In this document: piece after piece, positions 1-12,300 of the stretch
Position numbering within the stretch: position 1 is the first letter of the stretch
Layout of the letters: the number at the start of each line of letters is the position of its first letter
Source of the DNA: Owenia fusiformis
Lineage: Eukaryota > Annelida > Polychaeta > Sabellida > Oweniidae
Direction of reading: 5' to 3'
Length of the DNA: 64,000 nt
NCBI GenBank assembly: GCA_903813345.2
Contig: CAIIXF020000008.1
Location: 9,573,278 to 9,637,277 of the forward strand
Notes under the pieces: model-generated
The model's input: the letters and a program-made list of their open reading frames with translations, nothing else
Databases searched by the model: none
What the model was told of the DNA's origin: nothing
Translations under genes and position numbers: made by a program

Positions 1-213
1 CCCTGGCATTGGGGACACCGAGGTCTTCTCATGTAAATTCACCAATATAAAGGGCCAGCACATGCATCATAAATAGACAAACTACATGTACTGTACTTCC
101 ATGAGTTAAACTTTTACTCTTTTTAAAGCAACTTCTCTCACTTTTTAGTGTTTCCAATATAGACAGGATGTCATGAGTGCATTATCGATATTATATGTCA
201 GGTATGCATTTAC

Positions 214-338
214 CTTTGTACACTGGACCTTTCCATTGTTACACTGACATGAATTGCATTCATGTTGCCACGATGACTGGTCGTTATAGAAACGGCGTTG
301 AAATGTACATGGCAACGGTGCAGGCGATACCCCAATTA
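214..338 (-). CDS. Jagged: Jagged exon: start of VWC-like cysteine-rich region (human exon 22 equivalent)
   Basis: A 125 bp exon after EGF16. It encodes [19 protein letters not shown], then [14 protein letters not shown], which aligns with the JAG1 segment ending CNTCQCLNGRIACSK. Phase 1 in, phase 0 out; acceptor gttttag, donor gtaaat. The next exon, expected to begin with a VWCGP-like motif, is not visible in the remaining 213 bases. Confidence 0.88.
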
Positions 339-3300
339 CTAAAACAAAAATGCATATTTCATTTGAGAGTTTTAAGGGTTAAAGATTTTTTATCATCATA
401 GTAATCGATGCATATCAAACATACACAGCTACAGTAAGTGTAGGGCTGAGGCAATGTATTATTGGCCCTGTCAATTAAGTATTAATATAAATGAAAATTA
501 AAAGTTGCAATGAAGACTTCTGGGTCAACTTAAACATGTAAAACAGTAATACAACTCATTCAAAATTGAAACAATAAATGGAGAAAACCTGTGGCAGTCT
601 TCTCAACAGTTTGATTTGTCAGACATGATAAAGACTGACTTGCTGCCTGAGTTTGACTGAATAAAATTATATCAAAATATGGCAGTTCCCCATGTTCCTC
701 CAAAAATAAGTTGCATTGATGAATGAATTAAGAGGACAGTTAATTGATCAATATGTTTATCCAGTGATTACAGCCATGACCAGGGATTCAGTCAATTCAT
801 AATAGTTATTAATATAATAGTTATTAATAATTAGATTGTCAAATGCCTCATAAAATATAGATTTGAATCTGATATTTTGAGAATCAATGAAGCAGGCCAG
901 AATGGGCGTCAGTATTGTTGACAATGGTTATTAACATGTTTGCAGTTCAATTAGAAATATATGTCAAACAATATGCACGTACAGTATATATTTTTTAAAA
1001 TCATTTTATTTAGCCTGGGGTTTACAATTTTACATCATTATACCCCTAGGGTAACCATGATATTCAATTATATATATACATAATTGACAAACCAATGTGT
1101 TCTTTGTCAGAACAATAATATCCCTGCAACAAGTTCATAATATCTTACTGGATACACTGTATGTAGCAATAATTGTCGAGCTTCCATTTATCGATCTCCT
1201 TACCTTGGTCACACCTGGGTCCACTTCTACCACGGGGACAAATACACTGAAATTTCCCAATGCCATCTAGGCAAGTGCTTCCATAACTACATGGTTTTGT
1301 ATAACATTCATTAAGGTTATGCCGACAATCGGGTCCAGCGAATCCAGTGGGACATTTACAAAGATACCAGTTAACGCCATCTATACATGTTCCTCCATTA
1401 TAGCTGAAATTGGATGATTGAAATATGATACAAAAATTATGAGCAAGATACAAAGTTATTTATGTATATGTACTCATCTTGTAGATGGTAAATAAAATAA
1501 CATAACAAAAAGGCAATTAAATAGTTACTCCTAAGTAATTTTAACTGCAGTATATTTACGAGCAATCTGGAAAACCATCCAAAATTATACTAAAATTTTA
1601 CTTAATTATTTAAAACTAATCAATTTTAATTTTCAACCTACCAAGGGTATGGATTACAGTCATTTATATTTTCTTCACACATAGCACCCGTGAATCCTTC
1701 CTTACAAATGCATGTGAAACTATCTCCACTATTTATGCACGTCCCAGAGTTCTGGCAAGGTGATGAGTCGCATGTGTAGTTTTTTGCTAAAATCATAACG
1801 TTAATGATATGATAACATGTGATATGATCAACATGTAAAATTCATCTCTGTCCCAAAACGTGGTTAAATTCAGCCACACAATTTTCTCAACAATAATAAT
1901 CTAAAAGACACATCTCTATAATTCCATTATTCACAATATAATTTCATAACTGCTCATAAACAACTGGACATGATGATATCAAGAGATTTTACACACCTAG
2001 CTGACACGTATTCCCATCCCATTCTGGTAGGCATTTACATGCAAATGTTGTACCAAGGTCAGTACATGTTCCCCCATTAGCACAGGTTGTACTGTCACAA
2101 TGACTATACCCTAGAAAATACAAGAAAATAAATGTGTAAACTGTGATTAGGTAGTTTATGTTATACACATGTTATATCAATACAGTAACTGAACACCAAA
2201 GACATTAATAAAGGTGAATGATGTTTATTGTGTACATGTATATTTCACTTATTATTACATGTGTGGAAGTTAATTGATTGGAAATTATGAATAATTATAG
2301 TGGATACATGACAAACTACATGATCTTAACCTTGAGATCCAGTGCTGCATGCATTAAACACCCTTGACCCATTTTGAACAGTCAAATAATTCATAGCCAC
2401 TGACACATGAGGCAATATTTGATCTAAGACTAAGGTGACCCCAAGGCAATAATAAACAAGTGAGTGATTGCAAAAGCTCACCAGGTTCATTTTAATACAA
2501 CAAAATAAAATGAGTCACTTACGTAAGCTGCAAGTCTTGCCTTTCCAAGGTCCTCTACAACTGCAGGTAAAATCAGCTATATGGTCCGTACATGACCCAT
2601 TATTGCGACAAGGGTTTGGGGAACAGTCGTTTTTATCTGAAAAAGCAGGAATTTTTTTTTATTTTTCGCTATTCTCATATATGCACTCACTGTCAGTGAT
2701 ATGTCATGATTATCAAGTTATTAAAAATATAAGTATAACTTATTTGCACATTCATTACTCATTTTCACATTCATTACTTATTTTTAGATTCGTTACTCAT
2801 TTTAACATCACATTCATTACTTGTTTACAAATTTATTACTCATTTTCATATTCATTACTTATTTACAAATTCATTTCTCATTTACATATTAACTCAACAG
2901 AGTATTTTCTCATCTGGATGATCTATTTTCACTGACATGGAAAAAACTTTTAGTACCTCAATTATTTGTGAAATTTCCATTCATGATTATTTAACTGGAT
3001 GTTAGATAATTTTGAATGTGCAGTGCTAGCTTCAATATACAGGTACCAATAACTTATGTCTCGTTACCAGCTATTAAAATTTTTAAAAAAATAAACAATC
3101 GAATCGTGAACATGCCATCCATGGTTCAATTATACATGAATGACTGCAAATAACATGGGTCTGATGAGTCATGTATATTCATATTTACAGAAGGTAAATA
3201 AAGTTGTAATCTTCAATCAATAATTCGTGATTATTGTAATTAGGTAAATTAGTTCAGGAAGCATGAATTTAATTATTGAGCCAATATTGGTTTATCAGAT

Positions 3301-6300
3301 TTGAAGAAATATCATACTGCAACACATAATCTAATCTGAATATCACTCAACTACATGTAAATGGAATTTGTTTTGGCTAAGCACACATGTCACTTACTCT
3401 ATACATGAAAAAAACACAAAAACAGAGTGTGTGATCATATATAAGTTGAACATCTTATTTGAAAAAGTTGACACCATCTCAACATGAAATACACTCCTTT
3501 GCAAATATATGATAACTTTCACATTCCAGTGAATAGCTTGTTTATGCTTGAATTTGTTTCCTCAGTTACATTAGTGCAGAAATGTGATGACATTTTAAAA
3601 TTGCCAAACAGGAACTGGCTTTTACACAGTCCATAAATTATATAACCAACATATGTCAGGTGATTTGTTGAGTTTTCACATATTGAATTTAAATTGTCCA
3701 ATCATAGAAAATTTCATGTTGCCAAACTTTTGAAAGTAGATTACATGTAGGTACTTCTCTCAATGTGATAACATTTAGCTGATCTAAACAACATTCATAT
3801 TGGCAAGGCTTAGTGTTTTGATAAACTTACTTAAGTTACATAAAGCTCCCTCCCATCCTTCAGCGCAGATGCACTGAAACGAATTTACTTCATCGACACA
3901 TGTCCCAGAATTCTGACAGGGTGAACTGCTGCAGTCATTTACATCTGAAATAAGTAAATCACATGAGAAATGTATAAAACAAAGGTTACACCTATAAAAT
4001 GGCATAAATTATATATTTTTAATTGGTCAACTATTTCATATAAATGTATAACATTAGAAGAATAAGTGGTAACTACCCTCAATATACAGTATTGCCTACT
4101 TGAGAATTATAAAGGACTGCATATTGGTAACATTTATATAATGTAAAGCCAATGTTAACAATTTATAATTTCAACAAGACATACAACTTACTCTCATGAC
4201 AGTACGTGCCAGTAAATCCTGGGTCACAATAACAAGAGTAGAGACCACGTGGCTTGCTGCGACATCTCCCATGATTCCCACAGACACTTGATGACACTAG
4301 TTTAGTGCCCCCATCAGATTCGTTGGAGGCAACAGAAATAGTGCAACTGTCTACGACTGAAATAAAATACATATTTTTTAAGTAAAAACTTCATTCTTAT
4401 TGGTTATTTGAGGCATTTAAATTGGAAACTATCATAACGGGGAAAATGTTGTCGCAAACAGTTTCATATCAACGGAGGAATGCTATTTATGTATTAAATC
4501 ATTATGATAAACACACTGAAAGGTGACATCTCATTTCTTCTCAGCCATGTGATTCGTGTGTGTCTAAACTGGAAAGACGCGATAAATATCATAATAACAT
4601 GAAATAAAGATGATGAGATATAACAAGTAATCTCCAAAAGTTTTATGTTTTCTTTTTGAGCTTAATGTCAAACAGAACATACACAAGACATTTACATGCA
4701 AAATGCCACCACCTGCCTTTTGATACAGATACCGACTGCCAAACGCCGAACACCATCCACAAAAAAAGTTGGAGACTATAACAATATGTCACCACCTTTG
4801 GCGGTGAGTTAAATTGCATATCTGATGGCTATTTACCTTCAAAATTTTGACCATTTTTCCTGTTAGAGCAATTCTTGCCCTCGAATCCCTCCATACAAAA
4901 GCAGTAGTAATCAGCATCCATGTTAAAGCAACTTGCACCATTCTTACATGGGTTTGGAGAACAAAGGTCAATGTCCACCTAAAAGTACGTACAAGAAAAT
5001 ATAAATATTCCTCTTAAAAAATCCCAAATGAATAATTGTACGATTTACGTTCATTAGTTTCATGGAATTTTGAAGTGACATATATCTTATATAGGCCATA
5101 TATATAAATCTGATTGCTTCATTAACATTGACAAAACTTGACACTGGACAGGACATATAGTCCAGATGTTATTAAAGAAAAATAAATCATTGTCACAATT
5201 AAAATAAAATTAAGAAATTGAATCCAAGGCTACTGATGACCTACCTGACATTGAAGTCCAGAGAATCCGCGTGGACAAATACATTGATATCCTGCAATAT
5301 GGTCATGGCATTGGCCATTGTTTTGGCATGGATTGCTGGCACACTCATCGATATCAATGTCACAATGGTGCCCCATGAAACCTGGCATACACAGGCATTG
5401 GTAGTCATGGACAAGATCCTGGAAATATACAGGAGATAAATCAGCATTACATTTGGATCAATGATCTTGTTTTATAATGTAAAACAGAGTGAAAAGAGAG
5501 GATTTGGTAATAAACTAGGTATTTAAAATGACATATAATGTTATCATTTGGTAAGTAAGTTATGGCAAATGATTACAAAAGAGTAACAACTTGTTACAGA
5601 CATTGAATGCTGACCGCCAGTCACAAAAGCTGATATAACATATATCACCACTTCTTGATGGTACTTAAAATGGAAAAAACAATAGCCAGAAAATCAATCC
5701 AGATTTTTATTCTCTAGCAAGTATGAAATAAACATCTCTAAATTGATATCCTACACAGTGGACAAGATATCTACTTTTAGTTTGGTATATATTTCTTAAT
5801 AGTACTGTGTGTACTGCATGGGCTCACATGGTGTTGCTCAAATGTGAATGATGGCTAAAATGGCAGAAAATAAAAAAATGGATGTAACTTTTGCCAATTT
5901 TTTATCACAAAATTATTTCATACAACTACTCTTTACAGTGACATGGCTTTTTACAATGCAGGACACCTGAAATTATTTGTAAAGCTATTAAATGGGCCAA
6001 AAGTGAATTTCATTTTGAAAAAGTTTTTGAACCAGGAGTCTTAGGGGGATTTCTTTATTGATGTTGAGCAAAAATAATCAAAAATGGGAATCCTATTGAA
6101 AGAGGTTTTAAAACTGGGCAATTGTTGACAGACGTACAGACAGACAAGTGAGTGATTGCAATAGCTCACCATGTGAGTTAAAAAGTGCACAAAGTGGAAG
6201 TCAAAGTATGTACAGTATACTTATTTATTATTTTAATGCATTTTTAGAGACCACAGTTTAAAAATCAGCAAAGTGTGGTTGAGTGGGAAGGATCCTTGAT

Positions 6301-9300
6301 TAATAAAACAATTAAAAAAAGATTTTCCTTTACCTAGATATATTGATGAATTTCACCTTTCAAAAACATAAGACGTTTATTTATTAGAAATCCTAAAAAT
6401 ATATACAGGTAAAGAGCTCCTAATGTATCAATGAATTACTGAATGAACAGAATTATGATGGCTCTATATATTTTTTCTTTATTTTCAACCGGAAAAGATA
6501 ATTCATTAATTTAAGGTATAATGTCACAGTGTATATTATATTATTGCACTGAGCAACCTGAACAATCCAATCAATTAAAAATACATTAAAAGTAAATTTG
6601 AGTTAAGTTATGATTAATTATGATCAAGGTATGTTTTCTTAAAGGCCCATTCATGACACACCCACTTTGGATGGTCAGTATGAAACAAGTAAATGAATAT
6701 ATTTTTTATAAGGAATAATAATGTAATGTCATATTGATCATGGGACACACTTCTACACATATTTATCAATTGAAATTCCAATAGAGAAGTCCGTAATTAC
6801 TTAAAGGGACCAAAAATGGCAATGAGCTTTAATATTTTTTTAGGCCATCTATATATAAAAAAATAATAGCATTAATTAGCTTCTGTATATTCATCAACTG
6901 AGTAAACATAACCAAATTAGAAACCAAGGTTAATTAAAATGAAAGCATGTGTTGATACAATAGAGGCTTTATGAGCAGGTAACTTTGCTGCAGGGACAGG
7001 GACTTATCAAATTATCTGAACTTATAAAATAATAAATCATGAAGTCAAATAATACTTTTCTTCCAATAATATTCACAATTTTAGTGATATTTTATGCATC
7101 AATTACAGAGGTTAAAGGACAGGGTAAGTTACTTTATTATTTCAATTATTATTCATTTTCTTGTATCTTAGTATAATCAATTAGTTGACATAATAGTTTT
7201 TTAAAGTAAACTTTATGCACTTCATTATGCACCATTCAAAAGTTTGCGTGAAACCCCCCCACGCGGGGAGGGTAAGGAATTTGATCCACAATATTGCCCC
7301 CAGGGGTAGGAATTTGACAAAGATTGTCGTCCCGGGGGTGGGAAATTTGATTTACATTTGCCCGGGAATGGGGATTTTTGACTGAATCTGTTTCGTCCAG
7401 TATATACTTTAGGATTCTCGGAATTTGCAAATGATCGGTATATTCAGTGAACTAATGATCGCTCATATCGGGAACAGAAGAAAATAACTCATTTACACGT
7501 TGGGTATAGTTTCAGGGGTGGAATCGCCGAGATTAACCGCTGGAGAGAGGAATTCTAGAATACTGAGCAGTGTCTTGATTATTGGTTTGCCAAGCTTTTT
7601 TTCGCCCTCCCTTCGGAAAATGCACTTCCGCGTTCTACTTATATTAATAAGCTCGTCATAATATATTTGATTTAATATAGATAATGATTAATTTAATTTA
7701 AAATTAATTTTTGAAAAAAAATTTCAGTTCGAACAAATTTTGATTTAATAAATTTGATATATATGAATAAAACGGAGGGAGGTAACCTATTAAAGTAAAA
7801 AGCCAATATCTTAATTTAGGTATGTTGTCCAATTTTGTTGAACAGATACAAACCAGGAGTAAAACCATGTCACTCTCGACTCATTTTGTCAAAACTTTCA
7901 AGCAATTTGCAAAAACATCGTCATAAAATGGACTACATTCTCATTGGCTTTTAATTTCACGGGTAATTGCGTCATTTAAAAAGCTGCTTCTCTATTGGTT
8001 ATATGTAAATCGTAAGCGAACATTTCAAGAAAATCTGATATTTAAAAATAGATTTCAAATGGTGAAAGGACCCGGGGTCGCAAATATTTGACCAGATTTA
8101 TTGCTCCAAGGGTAGGGAAATTGACACATTTATTTGGCCCCGGGGTTAAGGAATTAGACAGGCCAAAAAATTTTTTGTCAAATTACCCACCCATGCCTGC
8201 GTGGGGGGGGGGTCTCACGCAAACTTTTGAATGGTGCATTAAAATATGTAAAATACATGCTACCAATAGAAAATAATTTATAAATTGCTTATTGCTAAAT
8301 CTTACATCTAAAACTTCATCAAAATGGCACACCAATGTTGGCCAATTTCTAAAATGGCCACCTACTACCCAAAATGTCATAAGACAGTGTGCCATGCTTA
8401 TGAGTATTTACATATCAAATATGAACAAAATCGCTCTATTACTTTTTGAGTTACAGTAAAAAATGTAAAATAACAGATGCAAAAAGGGTGGCCATTTTTC
8501 AAAATGGCCGCCTACTACCCAAAGTGTGCCATGCTTATAGTATTCACATATCAAATATGAACAAAATCGCTCCAATACTTTTCGAGTTACATGTACAGTA
8601 AAAAAATTTAAATAAATAACACAAGTAAAAATGACCTACTACCCAAAATGTCATTAGACATTGTGCCAAAATGTCATTAGACATTGTGCCATGCTTATAG
8701 TTTTCACATACCAAATATGAACAATAAATGAACAGTTTTATATATTGTACTTAAATTATGTAAAATCTGCACTAAAATGGCCACCATTTTTAAAGTCGTC
8801 CTATCATCGCACGGGTACTCAGGGAAACTACTGATGATTTCATATATGATAACTTCAACTTACTTTGAAAATATGAGACGAAAGATCAACCTTTTGTCTA
8901 AAATCTAAGTAGTGTTTGACATTTCTCAATCTCCGAACACTAACACTTTAAGACCTCTTAGACTCGCATGTGATGTGGTCTTAATTATCGCACAGTGGTC
9001 CTAATTATCGCAGTTATGTTTCAGATGTCATTTCACAATACTGTATACATTTCTCTGTTTATAACAGATACATACATAAGACATAATCATTTTTCTATCA
9101 GTTTTAGTGTAAAATATCAACAAAATATACATTATACACTTACTTTTCTGTCTTTATATGGAGCATGGGCTTATGGAGGGGGGTCAAAATTTGTCAGACA
9201 AATTTCACTTCTTGTGCAAAAGCATTTATGACAATGGCGGAAGTAAACAATTCTTAAAAGATGAAGAGATATTTCTAAATATATGATTGGGAGTAATGGT

Positions 9301-12300
9301 GTTGAACTGTTTCTCGTAACACTGGTTTAAAAGATGGTTGGTGCATATTTTGGCTATTTAGGACAATCGTGCGATAATTAGGACCACTTCCCCTATCCCT
9401 CCCTACTTCGTTTGATGGGATAGTAAATTGATTTGGGTTGATATCAAATAACAAAATGATAACATAAAGAAAACGATAAGAGGAATATCTTAATAATCAA
9501 AATAATTATGCAGTCAAATAAAACTCTTCACCTAAACTAGAACTTTAACAACAAATGGTGGCCATTTTGATGAATAGCGGCCATCTTGAAATTCTCAAAC
9601 AGACCTCCCTTATCTTTAGGCATCAGCATATAAAATTTGAACTGGATCTGTCCACCAGTACTTATCAAAGATTACGTTTATACTCAAGCAGAGCTCCTTT
9701 GTCCCTGGGCATCAGCATATAAAATTTGAAGCAAATCTGTTCACTTGTATTTGAATAATCAAAGTCTTAGTTTTTTTACGAAATTTGGTGGCCATTTTGA
9801 AATTCAGCGGCCAGCTTGAAAATCTCTTCTCAACCAAAACAATGCATTAACATGCAGTAAATATGAATTAATGCTAATACTGATGATTGTAGTGATACAA
9901 AAATACTAATAATAGTCTGGATAATTTTTTTAGCATGTGGGGCTGACATGGTAATGGTTGTTGACATATCATGCAGTATTACACCACCTAACAAAACAAT
10001 CATGCACAATTTCTTAATTGAATTCATATCAGTTTTGAACATAGGATCCGGAGACGATGAACTACAGGTTTGTAGCTACATGTAATTTGAAAAAATAGTG
10101 CTAAAGTGTTTTCCTTCTCCATAATATAAAGCTATCACAAAAATATTATATCTAACAATTTATTATGGTATTGTATATATTTTGCTCTCATCAAAATCAC
10201 ATGTATAAAAATTCAATATGTTGTAATATATTTTTTGTTTTATTTGTTTTAGTTGGGGATGGTGCTCTTTGACAAATTTGTCTATAATCCATTTTTCTTG
10301 AACACCTTCAGTGATAAAAACCAAATTATAGAAGAAGTTAGAAATATGGACATTCATCAAGACAACAAGGTAGTTATTTACTTCAAAGTTATTTTAATTT
10401 CGAATCAACATATTAGCATAGTTATATTTAGTCAAAGTATTCAAATCAAATCATGTCATAGAATATCTGTTTATGAGAAATGAAGTTGTTATTGAAGCAC
10501 TCATTTGGTACTGTAATTAATATTAATGAGTTAAAACTGAGTATTAGTTAATTTTAAATACTTACCGCTTCCTTGTTTGTCTCATATTTGCTTTTCTACC
10601 TTAGAAAAGAGCAAGGTGTGGAACAAGAACAGATCTTGCTTTAAGAGAAACTCTCGAAGTGCAATTGACTGAAGAAAATGGGCTTCGTTCAAATAAACCA
10701 TCTGTATTCCCCCTAGTATTAATCATAACAGATGGCGCAACACATCCGCCAGAAAAAGGTACTAGCTCAACATTCATTTCTTGTCAATATCTGAGTGAGT
10801 TTTAAGACAACCAAACAACCAAAATGTATCAATGAGATATATTCCTTTAACTACACTGAAACCCAGAAACAAGCAGTAAACCTCTAGCCTCATAGAAGGA
10901 CAAATGATTATACAGTTTTGATGCTAAAAAGAGAGTGCAGTCTAAGATTTGTTATTGAAAGAGTGTAGATAAAGGTCTCATTTACAAAAAGTAAAAAATA
11001 CCAATCCGTGTGCCATATCATTGTACTATATGATACATTAAAAAATAACACCCATTTATAACTGTATATTAAATACAGGGTATAGAATGTTCAGGAAGAT
11101 AGATAAACTTCATCTTGTTTGGATATTTTCCTGTTTTCCTTTTTAAATTGAATGCCTTTAAATAATTAATTTTTGATATTCTTTCAAATTCCAGCTCCAA
11201 ATACAATTCGAAATGCTATTAAGCTGAAGAAAGAATCTGGCTCCTCTGTGTTTGTGTTGTCTCTACCAAACAGAAACAATATTGATGGTACAATTGAGTT
11301 CACTGCTTTAGCTAGTAAACCTACTGAACGGTTTCTCATTACTGTGAGTTCATTTGATGCGATAGTGTTTGAAATACCACCACTCCTCACTGAAATGTGT
11401 AGTAAGTTTAGTTTATTATATTATTTTCATCCTCTTAAGTCATATTCATGTTTCGTATTCTGCTGAGAAAGAACTACTGCACTCCTAATAACATTTGACG
11501 CCATTATATTTCATGTTTTTGTGATTTTGCAGCTATTAATTTTCAAAGAAATTTTACAATACAAATGTAAAGCGATGCTCTAAAATCAAAGATTTCCATA
11601 TGTTTAAACTGTTTCGATTCCGGTCAAACTTTAATCATATTGATTGTGTTCTATGTAGTTCCTCCTATTGTTGATACACCTTTGCCACCTCCTGAACCAA
11701 CAACTACTGAAGAACCTATTACAATAGTGGCAGCAAGCCCAGAAGATGAAACTACAACAACGCCACCACCAACCACAACAATTCAATTTAGTGGAGAGTT
11801 TTGTGAAGGTATGTATAACATTTAAAACAATGAAACAGAATACTAAAAAGATCAGACCAATATTAAATTGGTCTGATCTGATGATATAGCTGAATAATTT
11901 TGCAGGATAAAGTAACATAATGCATACCTTGGCAAGAAAGTCACTGGGTGGTAGTAAATATCAAGTTTGTGAACATAAATGCATAAATGCATACATGTAT
12001 AACCAATAACACAAATCTGGCCTATCCTAATATTGAAAAATATTCAATAAATGCATCTTAATTCAATATCATATTTTTAAGTTCGGCAATCAGTCCCTCT
12101 AATGCTGGAAATATAAGCCTAGAATTCTATGATAAAATGATAAATACCCCAAGAAAAGAATTTTTGGGGTCAGCCTTGAACTTTTTATAAAGGTAAGAAA
12201 AATTTCTCCATCTGAATCAATTGCATGTGTTTAACTGGCTCCTGGTCCCAGAACAACAGTTCTGTCACATCCCAAACAATGTCATTATAGATCCAGCTAA

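Noticed and set aside
1-60. Possible next Jagged exon (minus strand reads RRPRCPQCQ-like)
   Set aside because: No pyrimidine-rich acceptor and no VWCGP-like start in phase 0; the resemblance is too weak.
5218-5447. Open frames on both strands over the EGF7-8 exon in other frames
   Set aside because: Shadows of the 174 bp Jagged exon; the phase-0 reading with EGF cysteines is the real one.
11631-11918. Minus-strand Cys/Trp-rich frame over gene A exon 6
   Set aside because: Artefact of reading the Thr/Pro-rich linker (ACA/CCA codons) on the opposite strand; a similar shadow occurs over gene B exon 5.
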